Assembly: GCA_017521325.1 (NCBI GenBank)
Contig: JAFXCV010000051.1
Location: 1 to 64,000 of the forward strand
Direction of reading: 5' to 3'
DNA: 64,000 nt
DNA from: Oscillospiraceae bacterium
GTDB taxonomy: Bacteria; Bacillota; Clostridia; Oscillospirales; Ruminococcaceae
The notes beneath the pieces were generated by a model. That model saw nothing but the letters and a program-made list of their open reading frames with translations. It was not told the origin of the DNA and did not search any database. This document shows, one piece after another, positions 34,332 to 42,891 of the stretch (the first letter of the stretch is position 1; each line of letters starts with the position of its first letter). A program made the position numbers and the translations under genes.

Positions 34332-35747
34332 TTACTGAGCGTTGTTTGCTTCATCAACCATTGTCTGAACTGCATCCTTGATCATAGAGAGGGACTCATT
34401 CCAGGGAGTACCCTTTGCCGCAGCACGAACGCCGTTTACATTGTCATCGAGGATATCTGCAAGGTCGGTGGAAACACCGTTCATGAAGTCAAATGTCGGA
34501 TTTTCGAGAGCAATCTCGTCCATCTTCTTCTTCATTTCGATCATTTCCTCGGACCACTGATAGTCCGCAATGAACGCCTCGTTACCGATGCGGATCGCTT
34601 CCTCATTCATCATTGCAACACGCTTGCATTCGAGGTACTTCGCAACGCCCTCGGGGTTGTGACCGCCTGCTACGAACAGGTAGGATTCCATGTTGGTGGG
34701 GATGTAATATTCATCAGCATCGGGATCTCTGGGCATGGGAACAAAGAAGCAATTGTCGCCGAACTGCTTCATCCAGTCAGGTCTGGAATCTTCATCCTTG
34801 GTGTCCAGGTCGCCGCCGTACAGTGCCCACAGACCTACGGGATAGAACAGGAGCTTGCCTTCGCCGATGTATTCGGGATGATCAGTCCAGCCATAGTCGC
34901 CGACACCGATTGCAACTGCATTAGAAGTGTACAGATCATACATGTAATTCTGTACACGCTCAACGGACGGATCTGTCAGGTTGTTCACGAGCTTGCCGTC
35001 CTTCAGACCGATGTAGGGAACACCGGTTGTTGCGGACAGACCGCCCTCAAACCACCAGCCGTCGATACCATACTTACCGTTCTCGGGATCTACAAATGCT
35101 TCAAGCATTTCCTGGAATGCTTCCCATGTCCACTCGCCCTTTTCGAAAAGCTCTGCGGGATCGTCAAAGCCCAGCTCCTCGATGGTATCACGGTTGTAGA
35201 TGACAGCACAGCCGTCGCCTGTTACCTGGGTAACGGTCATGTAGTGCTTGCCATTCCACATGATATTGTCGTTGGCTTCCTTGATGTCCTTCCATGCGTC
35301 GCTTGTGAAGTCAATGTAATCATCCGCAGGAACGAACATACCACGGATCGCACCCTTCGGGAATGCGTCGAAGTTGCCGCCGTAGAAGAAGTCGATGCCT
35401 TCATCGCTGTTGATGGAGTTTGCGAGCTTGTCATAGCGCTCTTCATATGCACAGGAGATCCACTTAACCTCGCCGCCGTAGCGTTCCTGGAACATTGCCA
35501 GATCTACAGGTGTGCTCTTAGCGGTCGTGCCGGGGTTGATGTCCCAGTCGGACAGCCATTTGATGGTCTTGTTTTCCAGCTCGCCCGTCAGTCTGTCATC
35601 CTCACCTGCAAGGCTTGCAACCTCCTCACGAACGGAGGAATCCATTTCTTTGAAGCTCTCTGTCTTTCCTCCGCAGCCGAAGCTTGTCATGGACATGCCG
35701 GCTACCAGCAGCAGTGCGAGTGCCGCCTTGAATCTTCTCATCATCAT
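34332..35747 (-). CDS. Extracellular solute-binding lipoprotein, ABC family 1 (sugar type)
   Basis: About 471 residues. A lipoprotein signal peptide (RRFKAALALLLVAGMSMTSFGC, lipobox TSFGC) is followed by a family 1 solute-binding fold with many aromatic residues, as in oligosaccharide-binding proteins (NDNIMWNGKHYMTV, GYGIDGWWFEGG-like segments). The start is one of three adjacent ATGs; GGAG seven bases before 35747 favours that one. No permease or ATPase gene is adjacent, so it would need partners elsewhere. It probably acts at the outer face of the membrane in carbohydrate uptake. Confidence 0.87.
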   Translation of the reverse strand: MMMRRFKAALALLLVAGMSMTSFGCGGKTESFKEMDSSVREEVASLAGEDDRLTGELENKTIKWLSDWDINPGTTAKSTPVDLAMFQERYGGEVKWISCAYEERYDKLANSINSDEGIDFFYGGNFDAFPKGAIRGMFVPADDYIDFTSDAWKDIKEANDNIMWNGKHYMTVTQVTGDGCAVIYNRDTIEELGFDDPAELFEKGEWTWEAFQEMLEAFVDPENGKYGIDGWWFEGGLSATTGVPYIGLKDGKLVNNLTDPSVERVQNYMYDLYTSNAVAIGVGDYGWTDHPEYIGEGKLLFYPVGLWALYGGDLDTKDEDSRPDWMKQFGDNCFFVPMPRDPDADEYYIPTNMESYLFVAGGHNPEGVAKYLECKRVAMMNEEAIRIGNEAFIADYQWSEEMIEMKKKMDEIALENPTFDFMNGVSTDLADILDDNVNGVRAAAKGTPWNESLSMIKDAVQTMVDEANNAQ

Positions 35748-35837
35748 AAACATTCTCCATTCTCCGTACCTGCGGTAGTCGGCAGGTCACTTATTATTTT
35801 TTTGACTCCATGCAGACTGTTCTGCACTATTCTAACA

Positions 35838-35866
35838 TTATACCATATTCTGCACCAAAATGCAAT
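35838..35866 (-). promoter_or_regulatory. Promoter of the sugar-binding lipoprotein gene
   Basis: On the minus strand TTGCAT (35866-35861) and TATAAT (35843-35838) with a 17-base spacer. The leader has two small hairpins (GCAGA/TCTGC and ACCTGC/GCAGGT). Repeated TGCA-type words around the -35 may be operator half-sites. Confidence 0.75.
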
Positions 35867-35927
35867 TACTATTTTGCACTATTTTTCATCGGAAAATCCA
35901 CCGTTTTGCACAAAAGTATACCGCATT

Positions 35928-36281
35928 TTATTCCATCACATGTTCAAGCGCATGATAGAAAATTGTTTTCACATGGGCATCGGCAAGGGAATAATAAATG
36001 ATTTTTCCTGCACGGCGGCTTCTGACCAGACGTGCCTGCTTGAGCACACGAAGCTGATGGGAGATGGATGACACGGTCATGGAAAGCCGCTCGGCGATCT
36101 CACTGACGCAGCGTTCATGTTCGAGCAATTCAAAGAGGATACGCACACGGGTCGGATCTCCGAACATTTTGAGAAGCTCAGCAACCCTTGTCAGCATCTC
36201 TGCATCCGGCATCTGCTGCATCAGATCGTCAATCAGGTTCTGATGTTTCACGCACTCACCGCAGATATGTTCCTGTTCCAT
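35928..36281 (-). CDS. ArsR/SmtB-family metal-responsive repressor
   Basis: A 117-residue winged-helix protein. The recognition helix lies in MTVSSISHQLRVLKQARLV near residue 70. The C-terminal alpha-5 zinc site is complete in SmtB spacing: D101, H103, H114 and E117 (DAHVKTIFYHALEHVME). There is also an N-terminal CxxC (C7, C10), which could add a thiolate site as in CadC-type sensors. This predicts a Zn(II)-type sensor, possibly with wider metal range. It is the last gene of a three-gene minus-strand unit with an SDR and an HMA-domain protein, which it may regulate. Confidence 0.9.
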   Translation of the reverse strand: MEQEHICGECVKHQNLIDDLMQQMPDAEMLTRVAELLKMFGDPTRVRILFELLEHERCVSEIAERLSMTVSSISHQLRVLKQARLVRSRRAGKIIYYSLADAHVKTIFYHALEHVME

Positions 36282-36297
36282 ACGACACCTCCATCAA

Positions 36298-37062
36298 TTA
36301 AATCGCCGGCATGACCCTGCCGCCGGAAACCGGAATATAGGCGCCGGTCGTAAAGCTTGCAAGATCTGATAGGAGAAATGCCGTCATCTGTGCAATTTCC
36401 TGATCTGTTCCACGTCTGCCAAGCGGTACGGTTTTGTCATATTCGGGGGCGGATTCCGTGTGATTCTGCCTGTCACGCTCGGAAATCGTCCAGCCGGGAG
36501 CCACTTGATTGATCGTGATTCCATGGCAGCCGACTTCCTTTGCAAGGCAGCGGACAATGCCGTCAAGTCCACGTTTTCCTGCGGTATACGCACCGACACC
36601 CGGTTCGGCAAGGGCGGAACATTCGGTATTGATCGCAACGATCCTCCCATAGCCCTGTGCGATCATGTCGGGCAGGAACACCTTGGCGAGATGCACGGTC
36701 TGCATCACGCAGGAATCAAACTGACTCTGAAAATCCGCAAGCGGCTGGTCAAGGATGTTCTTCCATTCATACTGGATCACGGCGTTTGCGACCAGCAGAT
36801 CAACCTTGCCGAACTGGTCGGATACGGTTTTCTGCATGCTGCAAACGGAATCAAAATCCGTCACATCACACTGCACAAGAAAGGCACGTCTTCCCTCCTG
36901 CTCGACAAGCTTTGCCGCACGCTCCGCCTTTTCCGCACTGCGGCAGTAATGCAGCACCACATCTGCACCGCATGCGGCAAGTGTGCGTGCAATGACGCTG
37001 CCGAGTTCTCCGGATGCACCCGTAACAAGGGCAATCCTGCCGCTAAGATCAATTTTCAGCAT
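36298..37062 (-). CDS. Short-chain dehydrogenase/reductase (FabG-like)
   Basis: A 254-residue classical SDR. The cofactor motif is TGASGELG near residue 15, the CDVTD segment near 65, NAVIQ instead of the usual NNAG near 92, and the catalytic YTAGK (YxxxK) near 155. The residue at the catalytic Ser position falls within INTECSAL, which is not fully canonical. The substrate is unknown. It lies 16 bases before the ArsR gene and 16 bases after the HMA protein gene, so its context is a metal-type operon rather than fatty-acid synthesis. Confidence 0.85.
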   Translation of the reverse strand: MLKIDLSGRIALVTGASGELGSVIARTLAACGADVVLHYCRSAEKAERAAKLVEQEGRRAFLVQCDVTDFDSVCSMQKTVSDQFGKVDLLVANAVIQYEWKNILDQPLADFQSQFDSCVMQTVHLAKVFLPDMIAQGYGRIVAINTECSALAEPGVGAYTAGKRGLDGIVRCLAKEVGCHGITINQVAPGWTISERDRQNHTESAPEYDKTVPLGRRGTDQEIAQMTAFLLSDLASFTTGAYIPVSGGRVMPAI

Positions 37063-37078
37063 CGCATGAACCTCCTGT

Positions 37079-37450
37079 TTACACGATTTCCGTCACCGTA
37101 AAGCCTGCATCCTCCACAGCCTTGCTCAATTTTTCAAGGAGTGTAAGATCCGGATAGCCCTCATAACGGATGTTTGCCGTTTCGGTTTTCAGGTCAACCG
37201 TTGCCGTTACGCCTTCAAATGCATTGAGCGCAGCCTCCGCATTTGCCCTGCAATGTTCGCAGTTCATGCCGGAGATATGCATCGTGTAGCTGCCGCCGCC
37301 TCCCGGAAGCGGCTCAGCGGGAGGAACAGACTTTGCAGATGTTTTTCTTTTCATCACGCAGATCGAGGTAATGACAACAATGAGTGCGACGACGGCACAG
37401 AATGCGAGAATCGCCACAGCCAAAAAACGGATGTTGAATGTATTCATCAT
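37079..37450 (-). CDS. Membrane-anchored heavy-metal-associated (HMA) domain protein
   Basis: A 123-residue protein. An N-terminal transmembrane helix (about residues 8-33) is followed by a Pro/Gly-rich linker and a C-terminal ferredoxin-like HMA domain with the metal-binding GMNCEHC (C64, C67) and a typical second half (AVEDAGFTVTEIV). Free HMA domains bind Cu(I) or Zn/Cd and hand them to P-type ATPases, but no ATPase gene is adjacent. GGAGG precedes two adjacent ATGs (37450 or 37447). It is the first gene of the HMA-SDR-ArsR unit. Confidence 0.87.
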   Translation of the reverse strand: MMNTFNIRFLAVAILAFCAVVALIVVITSICVMKRKTSAKSVPPAEPLPGGGGSYTMHISGMNCEHCRANAEAALNAFEGVTATVDLKTETANIRYEGYPDLTLLEKLSKAVEDAGFTVTEIV

Positions 37451-37484
37451 AGGAATCGCCTCCGGTCTTTATCTTATTACTTCT

Positions 37485-37514
37485 ATTATACCACATTTTC
37501 CTGCCTCTTGTAAA
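37485..37514 (-). promoter_or_regulatory. Promoter of the HMA-SDR-ArsR unit
   Basis: On the minus strand TTTACA (37514-37509) and TATAAT (37490-37485) with an 18-base spacer. Confidence 0.75.
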
Positions 37515-37627
37515 GCAAATTTTTTGTGATAAACATATTGCTGCAAAATGTCCGCATATAGTGTACAGAGCCACCCTCCGAGGGGCAAATTCAGATTCCG
37601 CAGGAAGCGGATCATGGGAGTGAGGTT

Positions 37628-37891
37628 ATGGAAGAACAGCCAAATGAAAGAGCAATCCTGCTGGGGCAGTACATACTCGAGCAGCGTACAACGGTTCGTG
37701 CCGCAGCAAAGCAATTCGGGATTTCCAAAAGCACGGTGCATAAGGATGTCAGTGAACGCCTGCCGCATATCAGACCACAGCTTGCGCAGGAGGTACGGGA
37801 AGTGCTTTTACAGAATAAACAGGAACGCCATATCCGTGGGGGTCTTGCAACCAAGGAAAAATACGCAAGACTCGCCGCAGGAAGGGAATAG
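37628..37891 (+). CDS. spoIIID: Stage III sporulation transcriptional regulator SpoIIID
   Basis: An 87-residue DNA-binding protein. The HTH TTVRAAAKQFGISKSTVHKDVSERL (about residues 21-45) and the basic C-terminal part (KQERHIRGGLATKEKY) match SpoIIID closely in sequence and length. SpoIIID controls mother-cell genes under sigma-E during sporulation. GAGTGAGG lies just upstream of the ATG. It is monocistronic with a terminator; no other sporulation gene was recognised in the window. Confidence 0.93.
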   Translation: MEEQPNERAILLGQYILEQRTTVRAAAKQFGISKSTVHKDVSERLPHIRPQLAQEVREVLLQNKQERHIRGGLATKEKYARLAAGRE

Positions 37892-37897
37892 AAACGC

Positions 37898-37927
37898 AGC
37901 CCACCCTCTACGGAAGGTGGGCTGTTT
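37898..37927 (+). terminator. Terminator after spoIIID
   Basis: A stem AGCCCACC...GGTGGGCT followed by GTTTT. Confidence 0.85.
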
Positions 37928-37979
37928 TGGTGTTTTCTCCCGAATATTATTATGATGTATTTAATTTTTTTGTTTTCAC

Positions 37980-38008
37980 TTGCTTTTTCAGAAATTTTCC
38001 TGTATAAT
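37980..38008 (+). promoter_or_regulatory. Promoter of the second glycosyltransferase gene
   Basis: TTGCTT (37980-37985) and TATAAT (38003-38008) with a 17-base spacer. Confidence 0.7.
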
Positions 38009-38099
38009 TACTATGTATAGTTATGTGCATACAATCTTAAAATATAACAATACCCCTATGACAATTACAGCAGATCATGGAAGAAATGAGGAGAACAGA

Positions 38100-39122
38100 A
38101 TGAAATTGTTAAGCATCGCAGTGCCCTGCTACAATTCCGCAGAATATATGGAACATTGTATTGATACCCTTCTGACAGGAGGGGAGGATGTTGAAATCCT
38201 GATCGTCAACGACGGTTCCACAAAGGATAATACCGCAGAAATCGCCGACCGTTATCAGGCGCAGTATCCGTCGATCGTCAAGGCGATACACAAGGAAAAC
38301 GGCGGCCACGGCTCCGGCGTCAATATGGGTCTGGAAAAAGCAAGCGGTCTGTATTTCAAGGTTGTCGATTCCGACGACTGGGTCAATACGGAAGTGCTTT
38401 CCAAAATCCTTGCAAAGCTCCGTGAATTTTCGGAAATGGAGCATCCTGTGGATATGCTGCTTTCCAATTACACCTATGAACATGTGGAGGACGGCACAAG
38501 CCACACTGTCAGATATACCGGAAAAATGCCGGAAAACAAAGTGTTTGGCTGGGAGGAGCTGGGACGCTTCCGCCCCGACCAGAATATTCTGATGCACTCG
38601 GTCATTTACCGCACGCAGATGCTGCGTGACAGCGGCACGAAGCTTCCGCATCACTGTTTTTATGTGGATAACATCTTTGTTTACGAGCCGCTGCCCTATG
38701 TGAAAACGCTCTATTATCTGAACGAAAATTTCTACTGCTACTTTATCGGAAGATCCGATCAGTCCGTCAACGAGGAGGTGTTCATCCGTCAGGTGGATCA
38801 GCAGCTTCGTGTAACCTATCATATGCTCAATGTCTGCAATCCGATGCAGCTTGATGCTCCCAAACGTCTGCGCAGCTATATGCTGCACTATCTGTCGATG
38901 ATGATCCTCATCTGCTCAGTATTCCTGACGCTAAGCAAAACGGAAGAGAACGAACAGAAGCGCCGCAAGCTCTGGAAGGACATCCGACAGATGGACGAAA
39001 AGCTCTACCGTCAGCTGCGTTACCGCACACTCTGCGGACTTTCGGACACGCCCATCGTCCGCAAGCGTCAGGTGCTGGGAAATGGTTACAGATTAGCAAG
39101 AAAAATTTTCAAATTCAACTGA
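38100..39122 (+). CDS. Family 2 glycosyltransferase
   Basis: A 340-residue GT-A glycosyltransferase. It opens with LLSIAVPCYNSAEYMEHCID, has ILIVNDGSTKDNT at the nucleotide-sugar site near residue 40, and KVVDSDDWV as the DXD metal motif near 88. The C-terminal half is of the type found in enzymes of polysaccharide or teichoic-acid-like synthesis, with no firm transmembrane helix. GAGGAG upstream sets the start at 38100. It is monocistronic; the acceptor is unknown. Confidence 0.87.
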   Translation: MKLLSIAVPCYNSAEYMEHCIDTLLTGGEDVEILIVNDGSTKDNTAEIADRYQAQYPSIVKAIHKENGGHGSGVNMGLEKASGLYFKVVDSDDWVNTEVLSKILAKLREFSEMEHPVDMLLSNYTYEHVEDGTSHTVRYTGKMPENKVFGWEELGRFRPDQNILMHSVIYRTQMLRDSGTKLPHHCFYVDNIFVYEPLPYVKTLYYLNENFYCYFIGRSDQSVNEEVFIRQVDQQLRVTYHMLNVCNPMQLDAPKRLRSYMLHYLSMMILICSVFLTLSKTEENEQKRRKLWKDIRQMDEKLYRQLRYRTLCGLSDTPIVRKRQVLGNGYRLARKIFKFN

Positions 39123-39252
39123 TATTTTCCATTTGACGTAAAAGTTTCATCCAATATTAACCGGCTGTATACGCATGTTGCATAATTCTCCGTGTCCGTG
39201 GGAAAATAAAATGGAAGAATGACCGAAACTGAGTTAGCGCTCCTAACCTGCA

Positions 39253-39281
39253 TTGACAAAACTGCCTGAATGGTGTATGAT
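39253..39281 (+). promoter_or_regulatory. Promoter of the pyruvate formate-lyase cluster
   Basis: TTGACA (39253-39258) and TATGAT (39276-39281) with a 17-base spacer. A small inverted repeat GTTAG...CTAAC lies just upstream and could be an operator. Confidence 0.82.
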
Positions 39282-39356
39282 GAAGATAATGAAACTATCA
39301 AAAATCCATCGGCAGCAAGACATGGGGACTGCCAACTGTTGAAAGGAAGAGGTAAT

Positions 39357-41432
39357 ATGTCAATGATATTTGAACCCGAATGGGAAGGCTTTGAGCCGGG
39401 ACGCTGGAGTCACACCTCCGTCAATGTCCGTGATTTCATTCAGAAGAATTATACGCCCTATGAGGGCGATGACAGCTTCCTCGAAGGCCCGACCGAGGCA
39501 ACGACAAAGCTGTGGGATCAGGTCATGGAGCTTTCACGTCAGGAACGTGAAAACGGCGGCGTGCTGGATATGGACACAAAAATCATTTCGACCATCACCT
39601 CCCATGGTCCGGGTTATCTGAATAAGGATCTGGAAAAAATCGTGGGATTTCAGACAGACAAGCCCTTCAAGCGTTCACTGCAGCCCTTCGGTGGCATCCG
39701 CATGGCGCAGACCGCATGCAAGGCATACGGCTACGAAGTGGACGACGAGGTTGTTGACATTTTCACAAAATACAGAAAAACCCACAATCAGGGTGTTTTT
39801 GATGCATACACCCCCGAGATGCGGCTTGCAAGAAAGTCTGCAATTCTGACGGGACTTCCCGATGCCTACGGCAGAGGCAGAATCATCGGCGACTACCGCA
39901 GAGTTGCACTCTACGGTGTGGATCGTCTGATCGAGGATAAGAAGCACCAGCAGGATACGCATTTTGTCCGCATGACCTCCAAAAATATCCGTCTGCGTGA
40001 GGAGCTGTCCGAACAGATCCGTGCACTCGGAGAGCTCAAGGAGCTTGGCAATATCTACGGCTATGATATTTCACGCCCCGCAAGAAATGCACAGGAGGCT
40101 GTACAGTGGCTGTATTTCGGCTATCTGGCAGCGGTCAAGGAGCAGAACGGCGCAGCCATGAGCCTTGGCAGAACCTCCACATTCCTGGATATCTACATCC
40201 AGCGTGATCTTGACAGAGGACTTATTACGGAGCGTGAGGCGCAGGAGCTGATCGACCACTTCATTATGAAGCTGCGTCTGGTAAAATTCGCAAGAACGCC
40301 CGAATACAATGCGCTGTTCTCCGGTGACCCGACATGGGTGACCGAATCCATTGCCGGCGTTTCTGTAGACGGCAAGCATCTGGTAACGAAGAATTCCTTC
40401 CGTTATCTGAATACTCTGAACAACCTCGGTACAGCGCCTGAGCCAAATATGACGGTTTTGTGGTCTGTGAATCTACCGCCCAATTTTAAAAAGTTCTGTG
40501 CCAAAATGTCCATCAAGTCCTCCTCCATTCAGTATGAGAATGACGATTTGATGCGTGTAACACATGGTGACGACTATGCAATTGCCTGCTGCGTATCTTC
40601 GATGCGCATCGGTAAGGAAATGCAGTTCTTCGGTGCAAGAGCAAACCTTGCAAAATGCCTGCTCTACGCCATCAACGGCGGCGTGGATGAGGTCATGAAA
40701 GTGCAGGTAGGCCCTAAATACAGACCCGTTGAGGGCGATTATCTGGACTTTGACGATGTCATGGACAAGTACGACCAGATGATGGAATGGCTTGCGGGAC
40801 TGTATGTCAATACACTGAACGTCATTCATTATATGCATGACAAATACAGCTACGAACGCCTGCAGATGGCACTGCATGACAGAGATGTCAAGCGTTACTT
40901 TGCGACAGGTATTGCAGGTCTCTCCGTTGTTGCGGATTCCCTCAGTGCCATCAAGTATGCAAAGGTAAAGTGCATCCGTGATGAAAACAGTATTGTCGTG
41001 GACTACGAGGTGGAGGGTGATTTCCCGAAATACGGCAACGACGACGACCGTGTGGACAGCATTGCGGTGGATATCGTCCGCATCTTCATGGACAAGATCC
41101 GCAAGCACCACACCTATCGTGACGGCGTACCGACGATGTCCATTCTGACGATCACGTCAAACGTTGTATACGGCAAAAAGACGGGCAACACACCCGATGG
41201 AAGAAAGCAGGGTGTTCCGCTGGCTCCGGGTGCAAATCCGATGCACGGCAGGGATACGGCAGGTGCAGTGGCATCTCTGGCATCCGTTGCAAAGCTTCCG
41301 TTCCGTCATGCACAGGACGGTATTTCCAACACCTTCTCCATCATTCCCGATGCACTGGGCAAGAGTACGGTGCTGTTTTCGGGCGAGCTGGATTTAGACG
41401 CACTGAAAACGGAGGCAGAAGATGCAGAATAA
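39357..41432 (+). CDS. pflB: Pyruvate formate-lyase core, lacking its glycyl-radical domain
   Basis: A 691-residue protein matching formate C-acetyltransferase from its N-terminus (WEGFEPGRW) through the active-site cysteine pair (Cys411-Cys412 in IACCVSSMR) to the segment [15 protein letters not shown]...SIIPDALGK. In the E. coli enzyme that segment is followed by about 80 further residues carrying the radical loop RVSGYAV. Here the protein instead ends in a short acidic tail after the equivalent of ALGK. The missing domain is encoded separately at 41694-41933. The cut is at a domain boundary with no frameshift scar, so this looks like a genuine split enzyme converting pyruvate and CoA to acetyl-CoA and formate. 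The start at 39357 is set by GGAAGAGG. Confidence 0.95.
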   Translation: MSMIFEPEWEGFEPGRWSHTSVNVRDFIQKNYTPYEGDDSFLEGPTEATTKLWDQVMELSRQERENGGVLDMDTKIISTITSHGPGYLNKDLEKIVGFQTDKPFKRSLQPFGGIRMAQTACKAYGYEVDDEVVDIFTKYRKTHNQGVFDAYTPEMRLARKSAILTGLPDAYGRGRIIGDYRRVALYGVDRLIEDKKHQQDTHFVRMTSKNIRLREELSEQIRALGELKELGNIYGYDISRPARNAQEAVQWLYFGYLAAVKEQNGAAMSLGRTSTFLDIYIQRDLDRGLITEREAQELIDHFIMKLRLVKFARTPEYNALFSGDPTWVTESIAGVSVDGKHLVTKNSFRYLNTLNNLGTAPEPNMTVLWSVNLPPNFKKFCAKMSIKSSSIQYENDDLMRVTHGDDYAIACCVSSMRIGKEMQFFGARANLAKCLLYAINGGVDEVMKVQVGPKYRPVEGDYLDFDDVMDKYDQMMEWLAGLYVNTLNVIHYMHDKYSYERLQMALHDRDVKRYFATGIAGLSVVADSLSAIKYAKVKCIRDENSIVVDYEVEGDFPKYGNDDDRVDSIAVDIVRIFMDKIRKHHTYRDGVPTMSILTITSNVVYGKKTGNTPDGRKQGVPLAPGANPMHGRDTAGAVASLASVAKLPFRHAQDGISNTFSIIPDALGKSTVLFSGELDLDALKTEAEDAE

Positions 41433-41649
41433 TCCCGATCTTGAAGCGCAGGCAGAGGAGCTTGCCGCACTGCTTGATGCATTGGTGGAAAGCGGCAGTG
41501 AGCATATCAATCTTGAAGTCGGCGAGCAGACAAGAGTGCGGACAGTGAACAGTACCGACTGTTCCGGAAAGCTCGGTGCCTGTGCTGTTCCGACTTTTGA
41601 AGATGAGGAAGAAACTGACGAAAAGAGTGAGGACGAGGAGGACTGGTAA
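41422..41649 (+). CDS. Small acidic protein related to the front half of the PFL radical domain
   Basis: A 75-residue protein. Residues 13-33 ([21 protein letters not shown]) resemble the start of the PFL C-terminal domain, where the neighbouring 79-residue protein reads [21 protein letters not shown]. After that it diverges: it has no RVSGY radical loop, a Cys pair (C47, C54 in DCSGKLGAC) and a very acidic tail ([16 protein letters not shown]). The ATG overlaps the end of the PFL core gene by 11 bases, and GGAGG lies six bases upstream, so it is surely translated with PFL. The function is unknown; it could regulate, chaperone or compete with the separate radical domain. Confidence 0.85.
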   Translation: MQNNPDLEAQAEELAALLDALVESGSEHINLEVGEQTRVRTVNSTDCSGKLGACAVPTFEDEEETDEKSEDEEDW

Positions 41650-41693
41650 CAGTTGCTTTTCGTACACAAAGATTGTTACAGGAGGTTATTTTT

Positions 41694-41933
41694 ATGGCAA
41701 ATGACGCACAGATCGACAACCTCGTAGAGCTGCTGGATGGTTATGTTGCAAAAGGCGGCCATCATCTGAATGTAAATGTTTTTACAAAGGAAACTCTGCT
41801 GGATGCACAGAAGCATCCGGAGAAGTATCCGCAGCTGACAGTCCGTGTATCCGGTTATGCGGTGAACTTCATCAAGCTGACGAAAGAGCAGCAGGATGAT
41901 GTCATCTCCAGAACCTTTCACGGAAAAATCTGA
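41694..41933 (+). CDS. Stand-alone PFL glycyl-radical domain (GrcA-like)
   Basis: A 79-residue protein equivalent to the C-terminal domain of pyruvate formate-lyase: [35 protein letters not shown], the radical loop RVSGYAVNF with the radical Gly at residue 54, and the family ending [15 protein letters not shown]. coli GrcA (YfiD) is a similar spare part that repairs oxygen-cleaved PFL, but there PFL also keeps its own domain. Here it is the only such domain seen in the cluster, so it is probably an obligate subunit. AGGAGG precedes the ATG at 41694. Confidence 0.94.
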   Translation: MANDAQIDNLVELLDGYVAKGGHHLNVNVFTKETLLDAQKHPEKYPQLTVRVSGYAVNFIKLTKEQQDDVISRTFHGKI

Positions 41934-41939
41934 TTACAG

Positions 41940-41963
41940 AAAGCCCCTGCAAGCAGGGGCTTT
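41940..41963 (+). terminator. Hairpin between the radical-domain gene and pflA
   Basis: A stem AAAGCCCCTGC-aa-GCAGGGGCTTT followed by GTCA. It is probably a partial terminator that lowers expression of the activase relative to the enzyme. Confidence 0.75.
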
Positions 41964-41982
41964 GTCATAGAAAGGAGCCGCT

Positions 41983-42726
41983 ATGGAAGGCTACATCCAT
42001 TCAATTGAAAGCTTCGGAACGGTCGATGGACCCGGTGTGCGGCTTGTGATTTTCTTTCAGGGCTGTCCGATGCGATGTCTTTACTGTCACAACCCCGACA
42101 GCTGGAAGCCGAAACAGGGACGGACCATGACCACGGATGCAATTCTGGAAAAATACGAACGCTACAAGGAATTTCTCAAAAGCGGCGGCATTACCGCAAC
42201 GGGCGGCGAGCCGATGCTGCAGCCGGAATTCCTCATTGAACTGTTTTCGAAGGCTAAGGCAAGGGGCATTCACACCTGTCTGGATACATCGGGGATTTGT
42301 TTTGATCCGCAGAATCCCGAAACCGCCCTGCGCCTTGCAGAAGTGACGGATCTTGTGATGCTGGACATCAAGCATATTGATGAGGAAAAGCACAGGGCAC
42401 TCACAGGGCACAGCAACCGCAATATCCTCGCATTTGCACAATTTCTGGCAGACCATGGCGTGCCGCTGTGGATACGGCATGTGGTCGTTCCCGGATGGAC
42501 GGATGATGCAGAGGAGCAGCGCAGGCTCGGCTATTTCATCGGCGGTCTGAAAACACTCAAGGCACTCGATGTGCTGCCGTATCACGATATGGGCAAGTCG
42601 AAGTACGAAGCTCTGGGGATGGACTACCCCCTGAAGGACGTTCAGCCCCTGCCTGCGGAGGATGCGCAGCGTGCAAGGGCGGAGATCATGAAGGGCATCA
42701 AAAAGCGGTTACGGGAACAAAACTAA
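41983..42726 (+). CDS. pflA: Pyruvate formate-lyase activating enzyme
   Basis: A 247-residue radical-SAM activase. It has IESFGTVDGPGVRLVIF at the N-terminus, the cluster motif CPMRCLYC at about residues 27-34, TATGGEPMLQPEF near 70 and DIKHIDEEKHRALTG near 125. Length is normal. AAGGAG precedes the ATG. It would place the radical on Gly54 of the separate radical-domain protein, which sits directly upstream in the same unit. Confidence 0.96.
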   Translation: MEGYIHSIESFGTVDGPGVRLVIFFQGCPMRCLYCHNPDSWKPKQGRTMTTDAILEKYERYKEFLKSGGITATGGEPMLQPEFLIELFSKAKARGIHTCLDTSGICFDPQNPETALRLAEVTDLVMLDIKHIDEEKHRALTGHSNRNILAFAQFLADHGVPLWIRHVVVPGWTDDAEEQRRLGYFIGGLKTLKALDVLPYHDMGKSKYEALGMDYPLKDVQPLPAEDAQRARAEIMKGIKKRLREQN

Positions 42727-42730
42727 GGTG

Positions 42731-42757
42731 CCGCCCTGCTTTGCAGGGCGGTTTTGT
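42731..42757 (+). terminator. Terminator after pflA
   Basis: A stem CCGCCCTGC-ttt-GCAGGGCGG followed by TTTTG. Confidence 0.85.
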
Positions 42758-42812
42758 GCATACTATACAATAAATACAGTTGAAATTTGGCGTGCTTTTA
42801 AGTAGAAAGATA

Positions 42813-42841
42813 TTGCATATTTTTTATTTATCGTGTATAAT
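42813..42841 (+). promoter_or_regulatory. Promoter of the dockerin-protease unit
   Basis: TTGCAT (42813-42818) and TATAAT (42836-42841) with a 17-base spacer. Confidence 0.82.
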
Positions 42842-42891
42842 GAAAGTACAAGGACGAGGGTTCTTGAAAATAATGTGAAGGGGAAATTACT

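Noticed and set aside
41422-41933. PFL split as a simple frameshift or sequencing error
   Set aside because: The core ends at a domain boundary with an unrelated acidic tail, a distinct 75-residue gene lies between, and the radical-domain gene has its own ribosome-binding site.
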